Shown here: piece by piece, positions 35,833-43,466 of the stretch
Layout: every line of letters begins with the position of its first letter
Numbering within the stretch: position 1 is the stretch's first letter
The notes under the pieces: generated by a model
Told to the model about the DNA's origin: nothing
The model's database searches: none
Seen by the model: the letters and a program-made list of their open reading frames with translations, nothing else
Translations under genes and position numbers: made by a program
From: an uncultured Clostridia bacterium
Lineage (GTDB): Bacteria > Bacillota > Clostridia > Lachnospirales > CAG-274
Direction: 5' to 3'
Length of the DNA stretch: 64,000 nucleotides
Assembly: GCA_944384235.1 (NCBI GenBank)
Contig: CALWSP010000014.1
Coordinates: 57,524 to 121,523 of the forward strand

Positions 35833-37014
35833 ATGGATAATTTTAACAGGCAAAGGCCACAATTTAACGGAAACAGAAGTGGTAATTTGTATGATAAGAA
35901 TAGGATAGAGAACAGCCAAGTTAAGGTTAAATACAAAGGGCAAATTGATTATGTTATTTTGCTTTGTGTTATACTTTTGGTTTTTATTGGAATTATAATG
36001 GTTTTTAGTTCTAGTTACTATACAGCTGGGCAAGGGGAAAATGCTGATATGTATTCATATTTGAAAAAGAATTTGTTTTTTGCTTTTGTTGGCTTTATTG
36101 TTATGTTTTTTACATCAAGAGTTAATTACGAAGTTATTAAAAAATGGATTAAGCCTTTATATTTTACATCGATTATACTTTTGTTATTAGTTTTTACTCC
36201 GTTAGGTGTAGAGGTAAATGGCGCTAGAAGATGGTTAAAGTTTGGTTTTCAGTTCCAGCCATCTGAAATTGCTAAGTTTGCATTGATTGTGACTATTGCT
36301 GCTATTTTAGACAACAACCCTAAAATGTTAGACCAAAAAGAAGGCGTTATTAAATATTTTGCAATTATTGGTTTTCCAACTTTACTTGTTGGCATTGAAA
36401 ACTTAAGTACTGCAATTGTTATTGGTGGTATTTCAGTTATTTTATTATTTGTCTGCTCGCCTAAATTAATATATTCATTAGTTACAGGTGGTATTGGTTT
36501 TGTTGGCGTAATATTTGCAACTTTCTTTTCTTGGAGAAGTGACAGAGTTCAGGCTTGGCTTAACCCTGAAGCCGTTAAAAACGAAAAAGGTTTTCAGGTG
36601 CTTCAATCTCTATATTCTGTTGGTAGTGGCGGTATGTTTGGACTTGGTATAGGGGGGTCAAGGCAAAAGCTTGGATATATGCCAGAAGCTCAAAACGACA
36701 TTATATTTGCCATTATTTGCGAGGAGCTTGGCTGGATTGGGGCAGCTATGGTGGTTACAATTTTTATTATTTTAATTTGGCGTTGTATTTACATAGCAAT
36801 TAGAAATGTAAACGACACATTTGCTATGATTATTTCTCTTGGTATTGCATCTATGATAGCAATTCAAGTTATTATTAACATAGCTGTTGTTACAAACACT
36901 ATACCAAACACAGGTATTCCTCTGCCATTTATTAGTTATGGTGGTACATCTTTAGTTATGATGTTAGGGTCTATGGGAATACTTATGAATATATCTAGAT
37001 ACCATAGCAATTAA
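35833..37014 (+). CDS. ftsW: FtsW/SpoVE lipid II polymerase
   Basis: SEDS-family peptidoglycan glycosyltransferase of ten membrane helices, partner of the class B PBPs. Conserved GARRWLKFGFQFQPSEIAK and GIPLPFISYGGTSLV motifs. The first 35 residues are a cytoplasmic tail rich in Asn, Arg, Gln and Gly, similar in composition to the FtsL tail. Whether it is the division FtsW or the spore-specific SpoVE cannot be told. It is the last gene of this cluster; murG, ftsQ, ftsA and ftsZ are not in the window. Confidence 0.93.
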   Translation: MDNFNRQRPQFNGNRSGNLYDKNRIENSQVKVKYKGQIDYVILLCVILLVFIGIIMVFSSSYYTAGQGENADMYSYLKKNLFFAFVGFIVMFFTSRVNYEVIKKWIKPLYFTSIILLLLVFTPLGVEVNGARRWLKFGFQFQPSEIAKFALIVTIAAILDNNPKMLDQKEGVIKYFAIIGFPTLLVGIENLSTAIVIGGISVILLFVCSPKLIYSLVTGGIGFVGVIFATFFSWRSDRVQAWLNPEAVKNEKGFQVLQSLYSVGSGGMFGLGIGGSRQKLGYMPEAQNDIIFAIICEELGWIGAAMVVTIFIILIWRCIYIAIRNVNDTFAMIISLGIASMIAIQVIINIAVVTNTIPNTGIPLPFISYGGTSLVMMLGSMGILMNISRYHSN

Positions 37015-37019
37015 ATTTT

Positions 37020-37046
37020 AAGGTCAGCTGTAAGCTGACCTTTTTT
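37020..37046 (+). terminator. Terminator of the dcw cluster
   Basis: A 9-bp stem (37020-37028 with 37034-37042), 5-base loop, T-run. It lies at the end of convergent gpr and could also act on the minus strand, where the T-run is poorer. Confidence 0.85.
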
Positions 37047-38019
37047 AAAACTTATATTTATTTATATCATCTAAATTAATTCCAGGGTGTATTGCTATGT
37101 TTATGCTATTTGAGATTATATTTACAAGATTTTCTATTACAGCATCTACTTCTTTTGGTGTTACAAACATATTTTCTGAGTAGGGGTCTAAGACTTCTTT
37201 TATTAAATTATATTTATCTTCTTGTTGCATAGATTGTAGCATTTTATAAAAGCTACTATTTTTATTTGAACTATTTAAAAGAGCGTTAACAAGGTTTTCT
37301 ATTGTGTCATTTGCAAGAGTTGCAGCATCAACTACTGTTGGAACTCCAATGGCTATTACTGGAACGCCTAGAGTTTTATTGCTTATTTCTTTTCTTTTAT
37401 TTCCCACACCTGCTCCAGGAGCAACACCTGTGTCTGAAAGCTGGATTGTGGAATTTACTCTAGATACTTTTCTAGCTGCCAAAGCGTCTATTGCTATTAC
37501 CAAATCAGGCTTTACTCTATCTGTTACACCTTTTACAACTTCAAAGGTTTCTATGCCTGTCATTCCCATTACACCAGGAGCTAGGGCAGAAACAGACAAA
37601 ACTTTATTTGCTATGTCATTTGGTACTGTTTCTTTTATATGTCTTGTTACTAAAATTTTTTCAATTACTTTTGGACCTAACGAATCTGGTGTGACATAGA
37701 TGTTTCCAAGGCCAATTACCAAAACTGTGTTTAAATTTTGGGGGCAAAGGCTTTTAATATGTTTTGACAAAATAGCTATAAGTTCTTGATGGGCATTAAT
37801 TTCGTTTTCTTTTATATAGCTACTTTCTAAAGTTATATAGCTACCTTTAGGTTTATTCATTTGTTTTATGCCATTTTCGTTTGTGATTTTAACAACTGTT
37901 ATTGTTGTGTTATCAAGTTTTGGTTTTTCTGTTAGCATTTCAACTCCGTCAAAGGGAGTTTGTTTAGACACTAATTCTGCTATTTCTAGGGCTAGGTCTG
38001 TATAGGGTGAAAATTTCAT
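37045..38019 (-). CDS. gpr: Spore germination protease GPR
   Basis: Aspartic-type endoprotease that degrades small acid-soluble spore proteins on germination. Made as a zymogen, it removes its own short N-terminal propeptide; the site here is probably between D8 and L9 in YTDLALE, which matches the sequence class it cleaves in SASP. GLGNIYVTPDSLGP and the CNT-like APGVMGMTG and AIDALAARK segments are typical. The ATG at 38019 follows AAGGAG; an in-frame start 69 bases earlier lacks one. 324 residues. The gene shows that the organism forms endospores. A sigma-G promoter was expected but not convincingly found. Convergent with ftsW. Confidence 0.95.
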   Translation of the reverse strand: MKFSPYTDLALEIAELVSKQTPFDGVEMLTEKPKLDNTTITVVKITNENGIKQMNKPKGSYITLESSYIKENEINAHQELIAILSKHIKSLCPQNLNTVLVIGLGNIYVTPDSLGPKVIEKILVTRHIKETVPNDIANKVLSVSALAPGVMGMTGIETFEVVKGVTDRVKPDLVIAIDALAARKVSRVNSTIQLSDTGVAPGAGVGNKRKEISNKTLGVPVIAIGVPTVVDAATLANDTIENLVNALLNSSNKNSSFYKMLQSMQQEDKYNLIKEVLDPYSENMFVTPKEVDAVIENLVNIISNSINIAIHPGINLDDINKYKF

Positions 38020-38081
38020 TTTTATTCTCCTTTTTGTATATTTTATATAATAGTTTTTATTAAATTTTGTTAAATTATACA

Positions 38082-38110
38082 TTGACAAATATAAGAAAAT
38101 AATATATAAT
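38082..38110 (+). promoter_or_regulatory. rpsT promoter
   Basis: Perfect TTGACA (38082-38087), 17-bp spacer, perfect TATAAT (38105-38110). The -35 lies about 60 bases upstream of divergent gpr. Confidence 0.88.
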
Positions 38111-38113
38111 AAT

Positions 38114-38200
38114 GGGAGTGTAATTTGTTGATGCAGTCGTTCTGTATCGTTCTAAACCCCTCTAAGTTCAAATTGCATAAAGATTGATTATATTATATTT
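38114..38200 (+). promoter_or_regulatory. Structured rpsT mRNA leader
   Basis: The 110-base leader holds a nested fold: an outer 9-bp stem (38119-38127 with 38169-38177, one G-T pair) encloses a 7-bp stem-loop (38130-38136 with 38142-38148) and a C-rich single strand. The heptamer TCGTTCT occurs twice, ten bases apart (38137, 38147). I do not recognise a named S20 leader; autoregulation by S20 is a guess. Confidence 0.5.
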
Positions 38201-38227
38201 GATTGGATTATTTAGGAGGAAACTTTA

Positions 38228-38491
38228 ATGGCAAATATTAAGTCTGCAAAGAAAAGAATTTTAGTTATTAAGAAGAAAACTTTAAGAAACAAGATGGTTG
38301 CATCTGCTACTAAGACAGCTATGAAGAAGGTTGTTAACGCTGTTAACGCTGGCGACAAGGCTGTTGCAGTTGAGGCTTTAAAGGGTGCTAACAAGGCAAT
38401 TGATATGGCTTGCACTAAGGGTATTCTTCACAAGAACAACGCTTCTAGAAAGAAGTCTAGACTTGCTAAAGCTGTAAACAAGATGGCTTAA
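38228..38491 (+). CDS. rpsT: 30S ribosomal protein S20
   Basis: 87-residue basic helical protein that binds 16S rRNA. The N terminus [12 protein letters not shown] and the C-terminal [18 protein letters not shown] are canonical. GGAGG at 38215-38219. A monocistronic gene closed by a strong terminator; rpsT next to gpr is a familiar order in spore formers. Confidence 0.97.
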   Translation: MANIKSAKKRILVIKKKTLRNKMVASATKTAMKKVVNAVNAGDKAVAVEALKGANKAIDMACTKGILHKNNASRKKSRLAKAVNKMA

Positions 38492-38524
38492 TTTGTTTAA
38501 GATTGTAATTTGCTTTTATATAAC

Positions 38525-38559
38525 AAAAAGATGTTATACAGTGTATAACATCTTTTTTT
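38525..38559. terminator. Bidirectional terminator, rpsT/apbE
   Basis: A 15-bp perfect stem (38525-38539 with 38543-38557) with A-run and T-run on either side, between convergent rpsT and apbE. Confidence 0.93.
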
Positions 38560-39556
38560 ACTGTAAATTTTCGGTTTTATAAACTTTATTGTTTATATCC
38601 ACCCAAATTACAGAGAGATTATGTTTTTTTGCAAGTTCTTTCCCTTGTTCGTATGGGAGAATGAAAAGAGTTGTTGAAAAGGTATCAGCTGTTAAAGACG
38701 AGTTTGAAACTATTGTTACTGATTTATTATTGTTTGCTGGATAAAGGGTTTTAGGATCTATTATGTGGTGATATTTTTCGCCGTTATATTCAAAAAACCT
38801 TTGATAGTTTCCACTTGACACAGCAGATTGATTACTTATTTTCACTTTATCTACAAACTGTTCGGAATTATTTGGGGAAATGACACCAACTGTGAAAGTT
38901 TCTTTTAAATTATTATTTAAAGACTTTACATTCCCGCCTAAGTTTAAAAGGGCTATATCTACACCTTTTTCTTTTAAAAATTCTATTCCATAATCTGCAC
39001 AATAGCCTTTTGCTATGCTTCCAACATCAATAGATGTGTTAGGGTTTGAAATGTAGATAGTTGAAAGGTTTTTATCTATTATTATAGAGTTTATATCTGT
39101 GTTTTTTGAGGCTAAATTAAGTGTTTCAAAAGATGGAATTGAAGGCAAATTACCGTTGTTTGCATTTTCACGGCAGGTATGCCATATTTTTAAAACTGAA
39201 CCCATTGCTATGTTTAAATTGCCATCGGTTAAAGAATAGGCATTTTTTCCATATTCTATTAGGTCTAAAAGTTTTTTATCTACTATGACAGGTTTTATGC
39301 CTGCATTATCATTTACAGTTTTAAGGTTATTCATATTTTCGTAGTTATTATATATATCAAACAGTTTATGGAGGTTTTGAAGTTCTAAATGGAGCTGGTT
39401 ATTTATTTTATCAACCTCATCTTTTGGTTTATTTGAATATATAGTTAAGGTGCTATATGTGTCAAAAACATCAAAGTAAGTATAGTCATATTTTTTTTGT
39501 TTTGAGCAACCAGTAAAAAGCATTAGAATAAAAGCAAAGAGTAAAAGTTTTTTCAT
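38558..39556 (-). CDS. apbE: FAD:protein FMN transferase, lipoprotein
   Basis: Attaches FMN covalently to Thr/Ser of secreted or membrane redox proteins, using FAD. The lipoprotein signal (LFTGC lipobox, Cys at about residue 17) places it on the outer face of the membrane. Conserved DVGSIAKGYCADYGIEFL, LNLGGNV and the C-terminal HHIIDPKT and VTIVSNSSLTADTFST segments are present. 332 residues. It overlaps the preceding Gx-transporter gene by 4 bases and is the last of a three-gene operon. No FMN-binding-domain substrate is encoded in the window. Confidence 0.94.
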   Translation of the reverse strand: MKKLLLFAFILMLFTGCSKQKKYDYTYFDVFDTYSTLTIYSNKPKDEVDKINNQLHLELQNLHKLFDIYNNYENMNNLKTVNDNAGIKPVIVDKKLLDLIEYGKNAYSLTDGNLNIAMGSVLKIWHTCRENANNGNLPSIPSFETLNLASKNTDINSIIIDKNLSTIYISNPNTSIDVGSIAKGYCADYGIEFLKEKGVDIALLNLGGNVKSLNNNLKETFTVGVISPNNSEQFVDKVKISNQSAVSSGNYQRFFEYNGEKYHHIIDPKTLYPANNNKSVTIVSNSSLTADTFSTTLFILPYEQGKELAKKHNLSVIWVDINNKVYKTENLQ

Positions 39557-40077
39557 TTTTTTAACTCCTTTATTGGATATTTTAAAATTGGAAGCAGTTG
39601 TTTTAAAAGGACACCAGTTATTGTGCCCATAAATACGCCAGAAACAATTAGCACTGGGAGAAAGTAGAGAGTGTAGAGATTATCTAAAATTAATGTTACA
39701 GCTATTAACTGGCCTATGTTATGGAAAATTGCCCCAAAGACGCTTAAAAGAAGGTAGGAAATTTTTTGTTTAAAGGCTGTTGAAAGCAAGATAATAACTA
39801 ATATAGATAAAAAGCCACCGCTTAAACTTAAAACACCTGATGTGAAGCCTCTTGTTAAAAAGACAAAAACTGATTTTGCTATTGTTAGAGAAAAGGCTTC
39901 TTTTTTACCCATAAAAAGAAGAACAAACATTGTTACTATGTTTGAAAGGCCAAGTTTTACCCCAGGAGGCAAAAAGGGAGTTGGCGGAAGCATAGATTCT
40001 AAAAAAGACAAAACGACAATTAAAGTTAGCATAATTGACAGATAAGATATATATTTTGCCTTAGAAAAGTTTTTCAT
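39553..40077 (-). CDS. Gx transporter family membrane protein (EetB-like)
   Basis: A 174-residue protein with five or six membrane segments. The first loop PPTPFLPPGVKLGLSNIV and TRGFTSGVLSLSGGFLS are features of the family once labelled heptaprenyl diphosphate synthase component I, now called Gx transporter. In Listeria the homologue EetB is encoded in the flavin-based extracellular electron-transfer locus, next to a NusG-domain-II protein and ApbE. The same trio is found here. Its substrate is not known; flavin or quinone-related transport has been suggested in that context. Confidence 0.82.
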   Translation of the reverse strand: MKNFSKAKYISYLSIMLTLIVVLSFLESMLPPTPFLPPGVKLGLSNIVTMFVLLFMGKKEAFSLTIAKSVFVFLTRGFTSGVLSLSGGFLSILVIILLSTAFKQKISYLLLSVFGAIFHNIGQLIAVTLILDNLYTLYFLPVLIVSGVFMGTITGVLLKQLLPILKYPIKELKK

Positions 40078-40088
40078 ATTTTACCTCC

Positions 40089-40457
40089 TTATATTTGTGT
40101 GTCTATGTCTGTTATAGAAGATGAAATTTGGATTGAGATTTTATTTGGCAGGCAAATAGCTGTTTGACCTTGTTTTGAAACCCAACCAGTGTTTACACAG
40201 ACTTTATCTTGGCAATTAGAATGTTTAAAGTGGGCTTTATTGTCTTTTATTTCTATTACAACTCCATCTATTGGGGAAAACATTGTGTCTATATTTAGAG
40301 GCAGTTCTTTTATTATTTTATTATTATATTTAATTTTTACTATTTGATTATTATTATTTGATGAAAAGTTGTATACAAGATAAAAGATTAAGGAAAAAGA
40401 AATTAACAAAATTATGATTATAGTATCTATTTTATTTAGAAAGTTGTGTTTTATCAT
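40089..40457 (-). CDS. NusG domain II-containing membrane protein (EetA-like)
   Basis: 122 residues with one N-terminal membrane segment (about 11-30) and an extracytoplasmic beta domain related to NusG domain II, marked by HSNCQDKVCVNTGW and AICLPNKISIQI. This family accompanies ApbE and Gx-transporter genes; in Listeria the equivalent is EetA. First gene of the operon, with AAGGAG before the ATG and a promoter at 40486-40514. The function is unknown beyond this association. Confidence 0.82.
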   Translation of the reverse strand: MIKHNFLNKIDTIIIILLISFSLIFYLVYNFSSNNNNQIVKIKYNNKIIKELPLNIDTMFSPIDGVVIEIKDNKAHFKHSNCQDKVCVNTGWVSKQGQTAICLPNKISIQISSSITDIDTQI

Positions 40458-40485
40458 AAAAAAATCTCCTTTTTAGAATGATTTT

Positions 40486-40514
40486 AGTATACAACAATAT
40501 TTTAATTATGTCAA
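40486..40514 (-). promoter_or_regulatory. Promoter of the EetA-EetB-ApbE-like operon
   Basis: On the minus strand TTGACA (40509-40514), 17-bp spacer, TATACT (40486-40491); back to back with the promoter of the flavin oxidoreductase. Confidence 0.75.
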
Positions 40515-40520
40515 AAGTTA

Positions 40521-40549
40521 TAGACAAAAGTATTATAAGATGTTATAAT
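40521..40549 (+). promoter_or_regulatory. Promoter of the flavin oxidoreductase gene
   Basis: TAGACA (40521-40526), 17-bp spacer and TATAAT (40544-40549). Divergent from the promoter at 40486; the two -35 elements are 6 bp apart. Confidence 0.65.
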
Positions 40550-40617
40550 TAAAAAGTATAGATTAAATGATTGTATTTATGGCGATAGTTATTTAAATAT
40601 AGAATGAGGTAATTTTA

Positions 40618-41670
40618 ATGAAAAAATTGATAATTGGAGATTTAGTTGCAGATGCACCTATAATTCAAGGTGGTATGGGCGTTGGCATTAGTTTGCACAA
40701 ACTCGCTTCAGCTGTTGCTAGAGAAGGCGGGATTGGCGTTATTTCTGCAGCTCAACCTGGGTTTAGAGAGCCTGATTTTTACAAAAATACATTTGAAGCT
40801 AATATTAGAGCTTTATCAAGAGAGATTAAACTTGCAAAAGAAGAATCTAATGGCGGTATTATTGGTGTTAACATTATGGTGGCTGTAACTCATTACGAGG
40901 ATTATGTTAAGTGTTGTATTGAAAGTGGAGCAGACATCATTATTTCAGGTGCTGGATTACCTTTAGATTTACCTAAATTTGCAGAGGGCTCTAGCATTAA
41001 GTTAGCTCCTATTGTTTCATCTGCAAAGGCTTGCAAGGTTATTTGTTCTCGCTGGGCTAAAAAGTATAACAAATGCCCTGACCTTATAATTATTGAAGGA
41101 CCAAAAGCTGGTGGGCATTTAGGTTTTAAGGCAGATGAAGTTTTAGAAATTGAAAATTTTGACGATGAAATTTTAAAAATTATTGAAACTAAAAAAGAGT
41201 ATGAAGAAATGTTTGGCAAAAAAATACCAGTTGCATTTGGTGGCGGCGTATTTAGCAGAGAAGACTGCAAGCATTATTTAGAGGATTTAGGGCTTGACGC
41301 TGTTCAAATGGCTACTAGGTTTGTTGCAACCAAAGAATGTGATGCTGACATTAAGTTTAAAGAAGCTTATGTTAAAGCCACAAAGGAAGATGTTAAAATT
41401 GTTAAAAGTCCTGTGGGTATGCCAGGAAGAGCTTTAAACAACCACTTTATGAAAGACATTGTGCCAGAGGGTTGTAAAGTTACTAGATGTTTTAAATGTC
41501 TTGTTCATTGTGACCCTAAAACTATACCATATTGTATATCAAGCGCACTTTTTAACGGAGCTAATGGTGATATTGACAATGCTTTAGTTTTTTGTGGCGA
41601 AAATGTTTACAAAATTGATAAGATTTCAACTGTTAAAGATGTTATTGACGATGTTTTAGGCAGAAAATAA
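40618..41670 (+). CDS. NAD(P)H-dependent flavin oxidoreductase (nitronate monooxygenase/FabK superfamily)
   Basis: An FMN-dependent TIM-barrel oxidoreductase of 350 residues. Motifs: APIIQGGMGVGIS at the N terminus, GVNIMVA, the phosphate-binding IIEGPKAGGHLG and AFGGGVFS segments, and QMATRFVATKE. The C-terminal Cys-rich part (CFKCLVHCDPKTIPYC) is common in anaerobe homologues and may bind a cluster, but this is not established. It could be a nitronate monooxygenase or an enoyl-ACP reductase; without fab genes nearby FabK is less likely. Three SseB-family genes follow without a visible terminator. Confidence 0.85.
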   Translation: MKKLIIGDLVADAPIIQGGMGVGISLHKLASAVAREGGIGVISAAQPGFREPDFYKNTFEANIRALSREIKLAKEESNGGIIGVNIMVAVTHYEDYVKCCIESGADIIISGAGLPLDLPKFAEGSSIKLAPIVSSAKACKVICSRWAKKYNKCPDLIIIEGPKAGGHLGFKADEVLEIENFDDEILKIIETKKEYEEMFGKKIPVAFGGGVFSREDCKHYLEDLGLDAVQMATRFVATKECDADIKFKEAYVKATKEDVKIVKSPVGMPGRALNNHFMKDIVPEGCKVTRCFKCLVHCDPKTIPYCISSALFNGANGDIDNALVFCGENVYKIDKISTVKDVIDDVLGRK

Positions 41671-41702
41671 TAATGAAAATTAATTAAATGTGAGGTATAA
41701 AT

Positions 41703-42095
41703 ATGAATACAAATAATAATAAGCTTGTTGAGGCTATGAAGCAGTTTAAGGCGGTTAAAACTGTTATTTTTCAGGAGGAGTTTTACAAGGCTGTTGTAGA
41801 AAGCACTTTCTATGTTCCTATTGCAATTGACAAAACTGAAGGCAACGAAAAATCTGGCAAGTATTGTGCTTTAAGCACTCCAAGTGGAAGAAGGTTTTTA
41901 GCTACATTCACTTCTCCAACTGAACTTGAAAAGTGTTATGGCGAAAGAGAGGACATTATTGCTGTTCAGCACCCATTTAGCATTATTAGGGACATTGTTA
42001 TTAAAGAAGGTAGTAATTTAAATGGCTTTATTATTGACGCTAAGGGTGAAAATGTGGCTATAACTAGAGAGGAAATGCTTCCTAAAAACAATTAA
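41703..42095 (+). CDS. SseB N-terminal domain protein, copy 1
   Basis: A 130-residue single-domain protein of the SseB family (enhanced serine sensitivity). The family pattern is visible: FYVPIAIDK early, then YCALSTPSGRRFLATFTSPTELEKC and a C-terminal GFIIDAKGENVAITREEM. The function of the family is not established. It has no signal peptide or membrane segment. First of three paralogues in a row, 33 bases after the flavin oxidoreductase. Confidence 0.75.
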   Translation: MNTNNNKLVEAMKQFKAVKTVIFQEEFYKAVVESTFYVPIAIDKTEGNEKSGKYCALSTPSGRRFLATFTSPTELEKCYGEREDIIAVQHPFSIIRDIVIKEGSNLNGFIIDAKGENVAITREEMLPKNN

Positions 42096-42114
42096 TTAAA
42101 AAGGGGTTTTTAAA

Positions 42115-42879
42115 ATGAATATTCCTATGGATAACAGCTCGTTTATAGATGCTATGGTTAGAATGAAGGAAAATATGACGCCTGAAAACAGGTTATGGTT
42201 TTTAAACAGGCTTGTTGAGGCTAAGTTTATTTTGCCTGTGGACATTTACCCTGTACCTATTGAAGGGAAAATTGCAAGTGATGCAACTATTAGATATTTT
42301 TCTATGAAAACAAGTAAAGACCTTATTTATTTAGTTGTGTTTACTTCTGTTGAAGAACTTGAAAAGTGGAATAAAAATTCTAACAAGATGTATATTGTTA
42401 GAAATTACAACGATGTTAAGGCTTTAACGCTTAAAATAGAAGATTACGCTGGTTTTGTTATTGACCCATTAGGTTGCAATATGGCTGTTCAAAAAAGTCT
42501 TATTCAAAGCATTGACAACGCTAGAAATCCTAATGTTATGATTACTCCAGAAAGAGTTCAAACAAAGGATAATATGGGGCTTATGCCAGTTTTAAACCCA
42601 CCTAGCAAAGTTGTTAACTCATTGTGCGAATATTTTAAAACTCAAGACTATATTAATTGTGCTTATTATATGCAAACTATTAGAAAAGGCGAAGAAAAGC
42701 CAACTGCTGTTTTAGTTGTGGATTTTTCTAAAGATGGAAATTTAAAGCAAATTTTTGACAAAATAGCAGCAGCAGCCCACAAGGTTATGGAGGAAGGCGA
42801 AACTATTGGCCTTATGCCTTCATTTGACAAGGTGGCTAAAAAATATATAGAAGGTGTTGAGCCTTTTTATAGGAAGTAG
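42115..42879 (+). CDS. SseB family protein with N- and C-terminal domains, copy 2
   Basis: 254 residues. The N-terminal SseB domain (about 10-125) has KFILPVDIYPV, RYFSMKTSKDLIYLVVFTSVEELEKW and GFVIDPLGCNMAV. The C-terminal domain (about 140-254) matches the SseB C-terminal fold: LCEYFKTQDYINCAYYMQTIRKGEEKPTAV in pieces and IGLMPSF near the end. It is the only one of the three paralogues with both domains. AAAAGGGG precedes the ATG. Confidence 0.78.
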   Translation: MNIPMDNSSFIDAMVRMKENMTPENRLWFLNRLVEAKFILPVDIYPVPIEGKIASDATIRYFSMKTSKDLIYLVVFTSVEELEKWNKNSNKMYIVRNYNDVKALTLKIEDYAGFVIDPLGCNMAVQKSLIQSIDNARNPNVMITPERVQTKDNMGLMPVLNPPSKVVNSLCEYFKTQDYINCAYYMQTIRKGEEKPTAVLVVDFSKDGNLKQIFDKIAAAAHKVMEEGETIGLMPSFDKVAKKYIEGVEPFYRK

Positions 42880-42889
42880 AGGTGTTTTG

Positions 42890-43285
42890 ATGAGTAGCAA
42901 GTTAGCATTGAGTATAGCTAAAGTTAAGGAAAATTCTAGCAAAGAAAACAAAGAGGAGCTTATTTTAGAGCTTTATCAAAGCAAATACTTTGTTCCAACA
43001 ATTATTGAGGCTGACGCTCAAACTCATAATATTTATAAAATGGGTTATTATTCTGTTAATTCTAGCAATGGTAGTTATTTAATGGTTTTTTCAAGCCTTG
43101 ACGCTATTGGTAGATGGAGAGAAGATGTTCAGTTTTTAGAACTTAACTACAACGATGTTTGTGGAATTTTAAACATTGAAAGTGCAAATTATGCTGGACT
43201 TTTAATTGACAACGGTGGAAACAGCCTTGCACTTAAAAAAGACTTTATGTTAGCTATTAAAAAATATATTAAAATTGAAAAATAG
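42890..43285 (+). CDS. SseB N-terminal domain protein, copy 3
   Basis: 131 residues with KYFVPTIIEADAQ, YYSVNSSNGSYLMVFSSLDAIGRW and YAGLLIDNGGNSLAL, the same three blocks as its neighbours. The ATG at 42890 follows AGAGGTG; a start 36 bases upstream would overlap copy 2 and is rejected. It ends 12 bases before the rplJ promoter -35. Confidence 0.72.
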   Translation: MSSKLALSIAKVKENSSKENKEELILELYQSKYFVPTIIEADAQTHNIYKMGYYSVNSSNGSYLMVFSSLDAIGRWREDVQFLELNYNDVCGILNIESANYAGLLIDNGGNSLALKKDFMLAIKKYIKIEK

Positions 43286-43296
43286 TTAAAAAAGGC

Positions 43297-43325
43297 TTGA
43301 CATATTTAAATTTTAATGTTAAAAT
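43297..43325 (+). promoter_or_regulatory. rplJL promoter
   Basis: TTGACA (43297-43302), 17-bp spacer, TAAAAT (43320-43325), just before the L10 leader. Confidence 0.85.
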
Positions 43326-43332
43326 AATTAAA

Positions 43333-43440
43333 GTGCCGTAGACAGCAGGTGACATTTGTCGTAAAGTTTACTACCTGCCGAGGATACATTTGTTTTGTAT
43401 TGTACCTCCCTGTCTATGCAGGGAGTTTTTTTATACGGCT
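43333..43440 (+). promoter_or_regulatory. Ribosomal protein L10 leader
   Basis: The RNA has the arrangement of the known Firmicutes L10 leader: a closing stem GCCGTA (43335-43340) with TACGGC (43434-43439), a CAGGT..ACCTG arm, and a terminal hairpin with T-run that is an intrinsic attenuator. Excess L10(L12)4 is known to bind such leaders and lower rplJL expression. Confidence 0.88.
43406..43432 (+). terminator. Attenuator hairpin inside the L10 leader
   Basis: CTCCCTG/CAGGGAG stem (43406-43412 with 43419-43425) followed by seven T. The left arm region CTGTCTAT (43410-43417) can instead pair with GTAGACAG near 43338-43345, giving an anti-terminator. Confidence 0.8.
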
Positions 43441-43466
43441 TATAAATAATATAGGAGGTGTAAATA

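Noticed and set aside
37045..38088. Longer GPR with a start at 38088
   Set aside because: The extra 23 residues lack a ribosome-binding site and would disrupt the expected short propeptide ending at the TD/LALE site.
40618..41670. Assignment as FabK enoyl-ACP reductase
   Set aside because: The fold is shared, but no fatty-acid synthesis genes are nearby and the Cys-rich C terminus is not typical of FabK; kept as a general flavin oxidoreductase.
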